DNA of 64,000 bases, taken from positions 1-64,000 of the forward strand of contig JAGLON010000005.1 in assembly GCA_023138975.1 (NCBI GenBank). Direction: 5' to 3'. The translations under genes were made by a program, and so were the position numbers. Of this stretch, positions 8,104 through 16,699 are shown one piece after another. The notes below the pieces were generated by a model. The model searched no databases. It saw only the letters and a list, made by a program, of their open reading frames with translations, and was not told the origin of the DNA. The number at the start of each line of letters is the position of its first letter. Position 1 is the stretch's first letter. This stretch comes from Candidatus Zixiibacteriota bacterium (lineage in GTDB: Bacteria; Zixibacteria; MSB-5A5; GN15; JAAZOE01).

Positions 8104-10212
8104 TTAGTGAACAACAAACGGCTTGAGCGGTTTGATACCGAAGGCCGCTTTTTCCTCATCGGTAGTGTTAAACTCAATATAGTCCAGATAATCCTGAACT
8201 TTTTGCTGCCGATGAGTCAGATCAATTGAACCGGTGTAGTTTATTCCCGGTTTTGCTGCCGGAGCTACGGTCGAGAACTTCTCCATGAGCCAATCCAGAG
8301 TTATTTCCATCGTTTCTGTCATAGGATCCGGATCCATAGCAAGCGGAGTAAACAAGAATACAGATGTCCGGGTATCCTCTGTTATATTCCTGACGGCACA
8401 AACCTTACCATGGAATGGTGAAACTTGGCCATGCTTGGAGTAAAAAAGAAATAACGGTGCGGCTCCCGGCATTTTATTACAGACACCGACTTCTGGCAAT
8501 CCCTGCATTGTATGTGTAGGCATGCCAGGTGCCAACTGCCATGGACCATATCTTGTCTCCATTAAGGATGTAGAATTTCCGTAATCAAGTTCGATTAACG
8601 GAAACTCGCCCGCATTAACAGGATATGCCGCAATAAACTCTTCCATATACTGCGGGAAATATAGATTTGTTGGCCTCGCGAGGACCCAGTAGTTCCACCC
8701 TTCCACGGTCACACTTTTAATCCCAAAATAATTCTGAAATGTACCTGACATTTCAATAGGTATTCCGTCTGGTTTATTCCCTTCACCCAAGTTCTTTCCA
8801 ATGCCGGTTATATTTCTGGCCATCATTAGGACTGTCACGCCCATATCCATAGCAAAGTAGATTTTCGACCTCAGCAAACCTGATGGAGTAGAGTTATATC
8901 CAGAGGTTTGGGCATCCGTATAAAATACAATAGTTTTGTATGATAAAACATCAAGTAAATCTGGCTCATTAGGTACAACAGGATCTACTCCAAAACGCGA
9001 TTTCTTAGCTGTAAACCAGAAATAATCAACTAAAGTATCAAACTTATTATAGCCAACCTCATGAATCATATTATTGAATATCGACTTGGTGGTATCCAAT
9101 GATCTCGGCATCCATGTTCCTATATAAGCCGAATAATAAGTTTCATCAATAACCGCGACATCTCTTTCAAATAAGGCTTCTACAACAGTAAATTGACTGA
9201 AGGCTGGAGTAGGATCGGGTACAAACCCGTCATCACGGGCACGAACCCAAAAAACAAACTTATACTCACTGGTCTCAACCAGATTCAGGCCTTCGAATAC
9301 ATTAAAAATTGTTGCTTCCCTATCGGTAACCCAGACATCGGTCGGATCATTGGCAAAATTAGGACCCTGCGATCGCGCTATCGGCTGTGCTTTAGAAATT
9401 ATATTACCATTACCGAGATCTATGTGTATTGTATCCGGTAAGGCATCTAAGTCTAAGGTATGAACCTCTCTGCAATTAATCCATTCCCCTGAAGTCGGGT
9501 CCCGATCACAGTCTTCCAGAGTTGAATTCAGATAAACATCCTCATCCAAATCAAACGGGCCGAATAAGCGCCATTCATAATCCAGCGGCGGCTCGGTACG
9601 ACCCCAGTCGAGAGAATCGGCACCATACCAGGTAAGTTGGATCCCATTGGCGGCTGAATTGGCATCGATAGCGTTAATAAACGGCATAGCGCGAGCATAT
9701 CGATGATGAGTATTTGGGTAATGGTTATTTCGAGAGTAGTTCCGGAAAACTACTTCGGACATAGCTCCTCGATCATCTTCCGCCTGCACGAAAAAGTACT
9801 GGCTGACAAAGGTATTCACCGGATCTTGAGTATCGGCAAACAACCGCAACGTCGCCGAAGATTGGGGATGATCCAAATCGACCAGCAGTGTATCCCAGCC
9901 AAACTGAGCATCGGTGGCCTGTGTGATAAACTGCTCCGGAGTTACCGGACTGCCGTTTATTTGCAACATCGAATCAACGACTATGGAATATCTGAAAAAG
10001 GAAATAAACCCGTCTATATCTGTCGCAAACCAGTTTAATTCGGGATTGCGTGAAAATTGAGCGCCATCCGGCGGAGTGTTGACTATTGTTACCTTGGGTG
10101 CGGCATTTGTTTTTGCCGTGCCGGTTCTATCCGGTTCACATCCCACGAGTCCCAGTGTCATCGCCAGAGCCAAAAGAGCTGCTAATACTATCGTAAAGCG
10201 TACCACCAACAT
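8104..10212 (-). CDS. Large outer-membrane-type lipoprotein of unknown function
   Basis: About 702 residues. The N-terminus is a lipoprotein signal ending in the lipobox LGLVGC. Near residue 45, TPPDGAQFSRNPELNWFATD begins an Ig/fibronectin-like segment; a long middle part mentions no known catalytic motif. The last third (MMARNITGIG, MQGLPEVGV, MEITLDWLMEKF) has mixed alpha/beta character. I chose the ATG at 10212 because GGAGG lies 7 bases upstream; a weaker ATG at 10239 would add 9 residues before the signal. Lying directly downstream of a TonB gene, it may be a surface or periplasmic component of the same system. No family recognised. Confidence 0.75.
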   Translation of the reverse strand: MLVVRFTIVLAALLALAMTLGLVGCEPDRTGTAKTNAAPKVTIVNTPPDGAQFSRNPELNWFATDIDGFISFFRYSIVVDSMLQINGSPVTPEQFITQATDAQFGWDTLLVDLDHPQSSATLRLFADTQDPVNTFVSQYFFVQAEDDRGAMSEVVFRNYSRNNHYPNTHHRYARAMPFINAIDANSAANGIQLTWYGADSLDWGRTEPPLDYEWRLFGPFDLDEDVYLNSTLEDCDRDPTSGEWINCREVHTLDLDALPDTIHIDLGNGNIISKAQPIARSQGPNFANDPTDVWVTDREATIFNVFEGLNLVETSEYKFVFWVRARDDGFVPDPTPAFSQFTVVEALFERDVAVIDETYYSAYIGTWMPRSLDTTKSIFNNMIHEVGYNKFDTLVDYFWFTAKKSRFGVDPVVPNEPDLLDVLSYKTIVFYTDAQTSGYNSTPSGLLRSKIYFAMDMGVTVLMMARNITGIGKNLGEGNKPDGIPIEMSGTFQNYFGIKSVTVEGWNYWVLARPTNLYFPQYMEEFIAAYPVNAGEFPLIELDYGNSTSLMETRYGPWQLAPGMPTHTMQGLPEVGVCNKMPGAAPLFLFYSKHGQVSPFHGKVCAVRNITEDTRTSVFLFTPLAMDPDPMTETMEITLDWLMEKFSTVAPAAKPGINYTGSIDLTHRQQKVQDYLDYIEFNTTDEEKAAFGIKPLKPFVVH

Positions 10213-10251
10213 TGTTTTTCCTCCAGTATTACTTGACATGCCTCACTCCAA

Positions 10252-10989
10252 TCACCTCGGTTGAATGAACGCAATTTTATATGAAATCCAGCACGGTACT
10301 GGGTAATTGTTTTGGATAGCAGGACGGTATTTGCACTTTAACGCCGCCCGAATGGCTTCCTCCTCAAAACCCATACCTTCCCTGCTACACTTTGCTACCT
10401 GCGCTTTAATAACGTCTCCCTTACTATCAACCAATACCTGTATCCAAACATCAGCATTAAACCCGATATCCTCCGCCAATCTCGGATATTTAGGTATTAC
10501 ACTAAGAATTATCTCCGGTTGCTTCTCATATTTAATAAAATCCCCCGGTAAAATATCTACGATAGAGACGTTGGTATCGACTATCTGCATGCCATACCCC
10601 CCTGTTTCATAACCCATAGGCTGGCCGGCTATAAGCAGCTTCTCATCTCGTGTATGCATTTGGTGTTCTTCATCATCGCCTATTTCATCATCCGCGACCG
10701 GGACAGGAATACCTACAGCAAGTTTGTTTTGGGGTTGTTTCAATTTTCCGACATTTATTTGAGGTTGCTTAAACTCTATTGACGGAAGTGGCATCAGCTT
10801 AATAATTTGTTCGACAATATCCGTCGGTGGTTTTACAACCTCTACAAAAGTTACTGTTTGATAGAGCCAGATTGAAAATATTACCAAGGCTGTCAATAAG
10901 ACAGTTGACGCCATTCCAGCCATCATGTTTTTTTGGTAGGCGCTTTTCAATTCATATGCGCCATACGGAGTCTGTAATGCTGATTTCAT
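10252..10989 (-). CDS. TonB-family energy transducer (copy 2)
   Basis: 245 residues: short cytoplasmic N-terminus with TPYGAYELKSAYQKN, one transmembrane helix (about 28-47), a proline/charge-containing spacer (VGIPVPVADDEIGDDEEH) and a C-terminal TonB domain (IPKYPRLAEDIGFNADVW, DSKGDVIKAQVAKCS, GFEEEAIRAALKCKYRPAIQ, VPCWISYKIAF). It is closely similar in architecture and motifs to the TonB at 12979-13710, pointing to duplication of an ExbD-ExbD-TonB module. It follows an ExbD gene by 14 bases. The spacer is short for a TonB that must cross the periplasm, as in many FCB-group TonBs. Confidence 0.88.
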   Translation of the reverse strand: MKSALQTPYGAYELKSAYQKNMMAGMASTVLLTALVIFSIWLYQTVTFVEVVKPPTDIVEQIIKLMPLPSIEFKQPQINVGKLKQPQNKLAVGIPVPVADDEIGDDEEHQMHTRDEKLLIAGQPMGYETGGYGMQIVDTNVSIVDILPGDFIKYEKQPEIILSVIPKYPRLAEDIGFNADVWIQVLVDSKGDVIKAQVAKCSREGMGFEEEAIRAALKCKYRPAIQNNYPVPCWISYKIAFIQPR

Positions 10990-11003
10990 AATACCCCTCC
11001 CTG

Positions 11004-11612
11004 TTATAGTCTTAAACTTTTTACTTTTTCTATCCTTCGCGTATCTGAGTCATCCCACGGAGCCATTATATATCTGAAAGAATATCTTTCTTTTGCAAAT
11101 TCAGCACTTCGCTCATGAGAGGGATCACAAATATCGGCATACGAAACGCCTAGTTCACCCGCCCGAATTGTAATAAAAGACCGTTCAATCAGATCAAACT
11201 CATCAAGGACATTTACCAGAGCTTCAAAATCAGCCTCAGGATTAATTATTAGAATGATACTCAATCGAGGATATTGTCCTGACTTATCTACCAGTAATTG
11301 ATTAAGAGAATCTTCTTTCATCGGCACCGGCAGATCTCGACCGATATTCCAGTAATATCTATTTTCTCCATCGATTCTCAAGGACAGTAGTTGTTTCAGA
11401 TTAGGTCCGCGATGATCGGGAGGTAAATTCATCTCCATTGCCTGCGGCTGAGAAAATACAGTTGTAACCATATAAAATATCAATAACAAAAATGCGATAT
11501 CCACCATTGGCGTCATATCGATTCGAACCGGAAGACGTCGCATCTTACGACGCAATCCACGTTTCTGTCCCCCCATTTTGGGCTGATTATTACCGGCTGA
11601 TACGATTGCCAT
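11004..11612 (-). CDS. exbD: ExbD/TolR-family protein, long type (copy 2)
   Basis: About 202 residues. Basic N-terminus, then the ExbD hallmark RIDMTPMVDIAFLLLIFYMV, with the transmembrane Asp needed for proton coupling. The periplasmic part contains YYWNIGRDLPVPM and FDLIERSFITIRAG, and the tail contains ERYSFRYIMAPWDDSDTRR. This long form is nearly collinear with the ExbD at 13712-14332 and differs from the short forms at 11647 and 14389. I start at the ATG at 11612 (after AGGAAGG); the open frame extends to a GTG at 11624. It lies 34 bases after the short ExbD, as in the first module. Confidence 0.88.
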   Translation of the reverse strand: MAIVSAGNNQPKMGGQKRGLRRKMRRLPVRIDMTPMVDIAFLLLIFYMVTTVFSQPQAMEMNLPPDHRGPNLKQLLSLRIDGENRYYWNIGRDLPVPMKEDSLNQLLVDKSGQYPRLSIILIINPEADFEALVNVLDEFDLIERSFITIRAGELGVSYADICDPSHERSAEFAKERYSFRYIMAPWDDSDTRRIEKVKSLRL

Positions 11613-11646
11613 TTCAACCACCACCTTCCTGAGTTTTACTTATCCC

Positions 11647-12123
11647 TCACGTCTCCCTCTCAACGTCTGTAATAATCTGAAAGCGAGCCATATTAAGATC
11701 ACGGAGGGTACTCATGATTGCCTCTATTGTACCAAAACTGGAATGCCGGTCAGCTTTCAGAACTAAAAACGCTTTACGGTTTTTTTCACGGGCTTTAATT
11801 ATTAATCCACCGACTGTAATCGGTGTCGCTGTTTGGTATACCCGTTCAGGTCGGGACACAAGCTTGCCGTTGACTAGTACTGTGTCTATTTTGACATAAT
11901 CCACAAAAACAGAATCATCCTTTGTCACAGTCACATTGATGATATCCGAATCGGGCATCGATACCTGAGAATGTGACTCCGGCAAATCGACCAGATTTTT
12001 TTCCGGCGGCTTAAACTGCGTCGTTGCCATATAGAAAATTAGAAGTAAAAACGCAATATCCACCATCGGCGTCATGTCAATATTGATAGACAACCGCCGT
12101 TTCCTTTTCGCCAGCATTTTCAT
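11647..12123 (-). CDS. exbD: ExbD/TolR-family protein, short type (copy 2)
   Basis: 158 residues with NIDMTPMVDIAFLLLIFYMA near the N-terminus, including the coupling Asp, followed by TTQFKPPEKNLVDLPESHSQ and a periplasmic domain with AFLVLKADRHSSFGTIEAIM. It is a clear paralogue of the ExbD at 14389-14859 (same FKPPEK, SHSQVS and SSFGT segments). It begins immediately after the mini membrane protein at 12124-12399, suggesting translational coupling. No ExbB gene accompanies this second module. Confidence 0.88.
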   Translation of the reverse strand: MKMLAKRKRRLSINIDMTPMVDIAFLLLIFYMATTQFKPPEKNLVDLPESHSQVSMPDSDIINVTVTKDDSVFVDYVKIDTVLVNGKLVSRPERVYQTATPITVGGLIIKAREKNRKAFLVLKADRHSSFGTIEAIMSTLRDLNMARFQIITDVERET

Positions 12124-12399
12124 TTAGATCACCTCCTTATTATCAAAGGCGTTCTCAAATGTCTGGACAAAGCGTTGTACGGCAGGCTCTTCTTCTACCT
12201 TGGTTGACGGCACTTGCGGTTTTGGTGATAGATGTACTATTGTGACAGCAGTCAGGGCAAAGAGCATAATAAGCGATAATAACAGGCACAGGCCCGCGCA
12301 TCTAACCCATTGCCGGACAGAATTGTGTAAGATGATATTGCGGGATAAAGTGAGGTCATCCGTAAAGGATGGATGAATCATGTTTGAAATCAGGCTCAT
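12124..12399 (-). CDS. Mini membrane protein in the second ExbD/TonB module
   Basis: 91 residues from the ATG at 12399, preceded by GGAGG at 5 bases; the frame extends to a TTG 12 bases upstream that would start inside the ribosome site. One predicted membrane helix (GLCLLLSLIMLFALTAVTIV, about residues 36-56), followed by KPQVPSTKVEEEPAVQRF. The layout (short N-terminus with Trp, helix, then Lys-Pro and a polar tail) resembles the neighbouring 81-residue protein at 12533-12778. It occupies the place where an ExbB gene would be expected, but is far too short to be one. Function unknown. Confidence 0.6.
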   Translation of the reverse strand: MSLISNMIHPSFTDDLTLSRNIILHNSVRQWVRCAGLCLLLSLIMLFALTAVTIVHLSPKPQVPSTKVEEEPAVQRFVQTFENAFDNKEVI

Positions 12400-12532
12400 A
12401 TTCTCCTCCAAACGAAAGAGTGTTACGGTCTTCCCGTTAAGGGGTAGGAATTCCGATATGGCCTTATTTCCCGGACTGCTTTATAGGGCGATATTTTTCG
12501 CCCGAATTAACTATATTAGCTGCTTCTCTCTC

Positions 12533-12778
12533 CTATACATTGTTTTTATAAACCGCTGGCGCACTTACAAAAGAAGAATTTCCTCCGAAACTCTGCCCGG
12601 ATTCGGGGCTGACTGGCACCGGTTTCGAGGCGACTAAGAAAATACTAAATATCATGACGAATAAAAGCATTGTCAGGATAATCGCCAGACAACTGTTTTT
12701 TACCCATTCCTGACGCCAATGATATTCCATTACGCCTGCAATCGATTGGATTTGTATTTGTTCATTAACTTGGTGCAT
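12533..12778 (-). CDS. Mini membrane protein, first gene after the intercistronic hairpin
   Basis: 81 residues from the ATG at 12778 with GGAGG 4 bases upstream. Sequence features: N-terminal MHQVNEQIQIQ, YHWRQEWVKN before the membrane, one helix (about residues 29-50, LAIILTMLLFVMIFSIFLVA), then SKPVPVS and a Ser/Gly-rich tail. It has the same layout as the protein at 12124-12399. It may be an accessory subunit of the ExbD/TonB complex; this is inference from position only. Confidence 0.55.
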   Translation of the reverse strand: MHQVNEQIQIQSIAGVMEYHWRQEWVKNSCLAIILTMLLFVMIFSIFLVASKPVPVSPESGQSFGGNSSFVSAPAVYKNNV

Positions 12779-12940
12779 CTTTCCTCCGCAGTGTTTACCG
12801 TCCAATTAAGACGGTGTGAAAGATGAACCTTTTTTCTCGGTATGTAGCCCGGTTTCTTTAATAAGAGGGGTAAAGCCACCGGTCTCTACGTGAGGGTATG
12901 AGGGTAAAGCAGTCAAAACTGCTTTTGGCGGAGTTTATGT

Positions 12941-12965
12941 TCAGGGCAGGAATCTCCTGCCCTGA
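12941..12965 (-). terminator. Hairpin between the two TonB modules
   Basis: TCAGGGCAGGA (12941-12951) and TCCTGCCCTGA (12955-12965) form a perfect 11-bp stem with a 3-base loop, 14 bases after the stop of the TonB gene at 12979. There is no U-run after it, so it may be an mRNA-stabilising or attenuating hairpin rather than a full terminator. A second small hairpin, AAAGCAGT/ACTGCTTT, lies near 12906-12925. Confidence 0.55.
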
Positions 12966-12978
12966 TACTTCTTACAGC

Positions 12979-13710
12979 TTAGTTATTACCGAGTTTAAAT
13001 TCCACTCGATATGAAATCCAGCACCCAGTCGGACTGCCGTTTTGAATTGCCGGGCGATAGCGACCTTTATAGGCAGCCTTTACCGCGGCCTCTTCAAAAC
13101 CCATATTGGGCCGGTTACATTTGACCGATTGAGCTTTTTTAACAGAACCGTTTTTATCAATATATGCCTGTACGATAACATAACCGGTAAAGCCGCCTTC
13201 CTGAGCCAAACGCGGATAATCTGGAATTTCCTCGTAAGTCTGAAGGGGTTGTTCCTCATAAGGAATAAACTCATCCGGCGAAGGCATATAATCCTCTTCC
13301 GGGATATCTATTAAAAGCTCAGTACCGTCACCGGCATCACTGCTAAACACAGGAGCATTAATCTCCTGGAGTTCTTCTCGTGACGCGATAACGATATCTT
13401 CGTCTTCGACCTCATCATCGGCAACCGGCGTCGGAATACCGACTTTCGGAGCCGTTACTTTCGGCTTGTCAACCGAAACTTGCGGCGGTTTGGCCGAGAG
13501 TGACGGCGGAGCGCCGAGTTCAGCGATAGTTTTAATACGAATAACGTTTGTTGGTACCAATTCTTCATAGGTCAGCGTCCTATATAACCAGATGCTGAAC
13601 AAAATAACAATCGTTAATGAAATCGTAAAAACCGTACCAAATATCATATTTTTTTGGTACAATTTTTTCAGTTCAAACGCACCGTAGGGAGTTGCAATAG
13701 CCTGAGCCAT
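12979..13710 (-). CDS. TonB-family energy transducer (copy 1)
   Basis: 243 residues from the ATG at 13710, preceded by GGAGGTG; the preceding ExbD stops one base upstream. N-terminus TPYGAFELKKLYQKN, transmembrane helix (about 25-44), spacer with PPQVSVDKPKVTAPKVGIP and an acidic stretch DDEVEDEDIV, and C-terminal TonB domain (IPDYPRLAQEGGFTGYVIVQ, GSVKKAQSVKCN, GFEEAAVKAAYKGRYRPAIQ, GCWISYRVEF). It completes a full ExbB-ExbD-ExbD-TonB set that should energise outer-membrane transport with the proton motive force. Confidence 0.9.
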   Translation of the reverse strand: MAQAIATPYGAFELKKLYQKNMIFGTVFTISLTIVILFSIWLYRTLTYEELVPTNVIRIKTIAELGAPPSLSAKPPQVSVDKPKVTAPKVGIPTPVADDEVEDEDIVIASREELQEINAPVFSSDAGDGTELLIDIPEEDYMPSPDEFIPYEEQPLQTYEEIPDYPRLAQEGGFTGYVIVQAYIDKNGSVKKAQSVKCNRPNMGFEEAAVKAAYKGRYRPAIQNGSPTGCWISYRVEFKLGNN

Positions 13711-13711
13711 A

Positions 13712-14332
13712 TTATTCACCTCCCCCTAAAACTTTCAGAATTCGACGAGTATCGCTGCTTTCCCATGGCGCCATGGCGTAGCGGTAAGAGAATTTTTTAG
13801 CTCTAAATTCTGTCGCCCGTTCATGCCCGGAGTCATTGAATTCTTGTAATGTTACCTCAAGTTCCTTGGCTGTAACCGCATTAAAGGAACGTTCGATTAA
13901 ATCGATTTCATCGAGCAAATCGACCATAGCGCTGTACTTCGCATCCTGATGAATAATCAAAAGCGTGGATAGCTTGGCATTCGCCTTATTTTCTTTTACT
14001 AAAATGCTGCGAAGTGAGTCGGTTTCCATCGGGATCGGCAAATCACGCCCGATATTCCAGTAGAAGCTATTATCCTCATCAACACGAATTGTAAGCAGAT
14101 TTGATTCTTTGATCTTGAGTATTTCCTCAGTATCATCTTTGGGCGGAAGGTTAACTTCCATAGCCTGGGGCATCGAAAATACTGTCGTTACCATGTAAAA
14201 GATCAAAAGCAGGAACGCAATATCAACCATCGGCGTCATATCGATACGAATAGATAAACGACGTTTCGGGCGTCGTATGCCTCCGCCTTTTGAGGATTTT
14301 TGTGGTCGATCACTTACGGGTGCTCCACCCAT
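13712..14332 (-). CDS. exbD: ExbD/TolR-family protein, long type (copy 1)
   Basis: 206 residues. RIDMTPMVDIAFLLLIFYMV carries the conserved membrane Asp; the periplasmic part has FYWNIGRDLPIPMETDSL and DEIDLIERSFNAVTAKELEV, and the C-terminus has KKFSYRYAMAPWESSDTRR. It is collinear with the ExbD at 11004-11612. AAGGTGG precedes the ATG. It sits between the short ExbD and TonB, with a one-base gap to TonB. The ~45-residue C-terminal extension ending in the MAPWE-type motif is specific to this long type. Confidence 0.9.
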   Translation of the reverse strand: MGGAPVSDRPQKSSKGGGIRRPKRRLSIRIDMTPMVDIAFLLLIFYMVTTVFSMPQAMEVNLPPKDDTEEILKIKESNLLTIRVDEDNSFYWNIGRDLPIPMETDSLRSILVKENKANAKLSTLLIIHQDAKYSAMVDLLDEIDLIERSFNAVTAKELEVTLQEFNDSGHERATEFRAKKFSYRYAMAPWESSDTRRILKVLGGGE

Positions 14333-14388
14333 TTACATCACCACCTTTATGGTTATAGATTCCAAATTCCAGTTTTCAAAAGTCAGCA

Positions 14389-14859
14389 TCATAAATCCGT
14401 TTCCATGTTGGTTATAATCTGGAAACGGGGCAAATGCTGCTCCTGAAGGGTGCTCATGATTGCCTCCATCGTTCCAAAGCTGGAATTCTTGTCTGCCTTT
14501 ATTACCAAAAACGCTCGTGGGTTTCTCACCCGCGCGCCGTTGATATAGTCACCAACGTTATTCGCCGTAGCCTCATCATAAACTCTGACCGGCCGGGAGA
14601 TATCTTTGCCGTCAATTGTAACAATTTCCTTGACAATATAATTCACAAAAATCGAATCCTCGGCAGTCACCGTGACATTGATAATGTCTTTGTTTGGCAA
14701 CGATACCTGCGAATGCGACTTCGGCAATTCAACCTTCTTCTTTTCCGGCGGTTTGAACTGCGTCGTAGCCATATAAAAGATGAGAAGCAGAAACGCGATA
14801 TCAACCATCGGAGTCATATCGATGAGAATGCTTACGCGCCGTTTCTTCTTTATCTTCAT
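14389..14859 (-). CDS. exbD: ExbD/TolR-family protein, short type (copy 1)
   Basis: 156 residues: basic MKIKKKRRVS start, LIDMTPMVDIAFLLLIFYMA, FKPPEKKKVELPKSHSQVSL, then a periplasmic domain with AFLVIKADKNSSFGTMEAIM. The start overlaps the ExbB stop (ATGA type), and AAGGAG sits 8 bases upstream inside the ExbB end, so the two are translationally coupled. Paralogue of the protein at 11647-12123. Confidence 0.9.
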   Translation of the reverse strand: MKIKKKRRVSILIDMTPMVDIAFLLLIFYMATTQFKPPEKKKVELPKSHSQVSLPNKDIINVTVTAEDSIFVNYIVKEIVTIDGKDISRPVRVYDEATANNVGDYINGARVRNPRAFLVIKADKNSSFGTMEAIMSTLQEQHLPRFQIITNMETDL

Positions 14860-15614
14860 TTATTATGCTCCTTCGCCTTCAACATCTGAATGATTTCATA
14901 ACTGGCTTCATCAGTAGTATAGTTGAATGCATCTACTTTATTAACAAAGAAATTGTAGAAAAAGATCCCGAGGATACCGGAGGCAAGTCCGCCAGCCGTG
15001 TTAACCAGAGCCTCAGAAATACCGCGAGCCAATGCCTGAGCGTCAATAACACCGCCGGTAGTGTGACCGGTGGCTGAAAAGGCGCGGATCATACCAATAG
15101 TAGTTCCCAAAAGTCCAACCATTGTCGCGATTGACGCGATCGTTGACAGGGCAATAAGGTTACGCTCAAGAAGCGGTCCTTCGAGGGCGTTAGCCTCTTC
15201 GATGGCTGACTGAGTCGCGGCAACTTTCTTTTCCATATCCATTGAGTCGTCGTCTTTAACGCGCATATAGCGTTCGATACCGGCCCGGAGAACGTTGGCA
15301 GTGGTACCGCGCTGTTTGTCACAAGCCGCTAAGGCTGATTCATAATCGTTGTTCTGAAGATGACCGATGAGGTTCTTGAAGAATACCTGCACCGAGCTTT
15401 TGCCCTTTGCGACGCGCAAAGAGAGAAAACGCTCGACAACAAAAGCTACGAGCATGAAAAGGATCATAATCAAGATAACAACCAGCGGACCGCCTTCATA
15501 CATGGTATAAGCAATAGTACCCTTATCGGCACTTCCAAAAACGCCATACCAAAGGATAAAGCCAGCCACAAACGAAATCAGCGTATTGAGAGTTACAAAA
15601 ATTGTCTGTTTCAC
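14856..15614 (-). CDS. exbB: ExbB/TolQ-family proton channel subunit
   Basis: 252 residues, GTG start at 15614 with GGAGG 11 bases upstream. Three membrane spans: one N-terminal (about 5-27), one around 42-62 (GPLVVILIMILFMLVAFVVE), and a C-terminal pair typical of the MotA/TolQ/ExbB core (TIASIATMVGLLGTTIGMIR; ALVNTAGGLASGILGIFFYN). It is the only ExbB in the window although four ExbD and at least two membrane TonB genes are present, so it may serve both modules. Confidence 0.92.
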   Translation of the reverse strand: MKQTIFVTLNTLISFVAGFILWYGVFGSADKGTIAYTMYEGGPLVVILIMILFMLVAFVVERFLSLRVAKGKSSVQVFFKNLIGHLQNNDYESALAACDKQRGTTANVLRAGIERYMRVKDDDSMDMEKKVAATQSAIEEANALEGPLLERNLIALSTIASIATMVGLLGTTIGMIRAFSATGHTTGGVIDAQALARGISEALVNTAGGLASGILGIFFYNFFVNKVDAFNYTTDEASYEIIQMLKAKEHNK

Positions 15615-15659
15615 AGTTACACTTCCTCCACCAAATATATTTGCTTATTTATTTTTCCA

Positions 15660-16655
15660 TTAAATTTCTTTGCCCTTCAGCGCCAAGATTAAAAAGGCGG
15701 CTAAAGGCAAAAACATTCCGATCGATGAAAGCCCCATAAATGAAGAAATCCCATAGGAATCGCCAACCTGTACGACCATCTCAGAGCTGTCAAAACCGTA
15801 CTCAGCGCCTATAAACGCCAGAACAATGACCGCTAACCAGAGATATACCGGATACCAGTTGTATTTCAGCATTTCCTTAAGGTGCAACGCATATTCATCA
15901 GAACTTTTCTTTTTAACGCCATAAAGGATATACAGATTAAATCCTGCCATTCCCAAACAGCTAATGAAATACACGATTAATAATATAGCGGATAACATCA
16001 GAATAAATCCGCTGGAAAAAATCATCGAACCGTATGTTCCCAAAGACAGCAATGCGCCAAATCCGGTTAACGAACGAGGATCCGAAGTAGTTTCCTGAAT
16101 TTTTCTCATTCCCGGAGGAATAACGTTCTCATCTTCGACCGCAGCAACAGCAATTGAATCAACAATCGTTGAATCAAGAGCTAATTCCTGTGCGGGTGGT
16201 TCTGTCGCTTCTTCAATCGCGGGTTCCACCACTTCAGCGATTTCTTCGGCTCCTGCCACCGCCATCGAATCTACCACCGCATTATCCCCTTCGGGGTTAT
16301 CCGCTGGTTGATCAGATTGTGATCCAGCAAACTGAATCGGCACCAGCCTCGTAGTCACATTTTCAAAGTGACCAGAGAACCAGGGCAAAAACAATGATAC
16401 AACAAGCAGGACCGCTGCAGCCGCAAGAAAGGATTTCTCAAAACCGGAAACTCTTTCTTCTAGCAGTGTACAGCGTTCGCGTACTTCTCCTTCACTGTGA
16501 CCGAAAGAAGCCATCACCTTTTTTACCAGTGACTTGTGCTCCTCATCCGACTTAAAAATATTACCGGCTTTACCGGGAAATACGTCAAAGCCTATATATT
16601 TAAATCGCTCATCGGATTTGTTAGAAGCATCTTTCTTGTTCTCACCATCAGCCAT
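15660..16655 (-). CDS. Multi-span membrane protein upstream of exbB
   Basis: 331 residues, no recognised family. A charged cytoplasmic N-terminus (~75 residues, including FKYIGFDVFPGKAG and VRERCTLLEERV) is followed by a membrane helix (AAAAVLLVVSLFLPWFSG), then a long acidic Ala/Glu/Pro-rich loop (about 105-175), then about four further helices separated by short loops. GGGAGAG lies before the ATG. It is 45 bases upstream of exbB and read in the same direction, so it is probably a membrane partner of the ExbB/ExbD complex. Confidence 0.75.
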   Translation of the reverse strand: MADGENKKDASNKSDERFKYIGFDVFPGKAGNIFKSDEEHKSLVKKVMASFGHSEGEVRERCTLLEERVSGFEKSFLAAAAVLLVVSLFLPWFSGHFENVTTRLVPIQFAGSQSDQPADNPEGDNAVVDSMAVAGAEEIAEVVEPAIEEATEPPAQELALDSTIVDSIAVAAVEDENVIPPGMRKIQETTSDPRSLTGFGALLSLGTYGSMIFSSGFILMLSAILLIVYFISCLGMAGFNLYILYGVKKKSSDEYALHLKEMLKYNWYPVYLWLAVIVLAFIGAEYGFDSSEMVVQVGDSYGISSFMGLSSIGMFLPLAAFLILALKGKEI

Positions 16656-16699
16656 ATACTCTCCCGTAAAAACAACTTCCTTGGCTATTTAGAAATATA

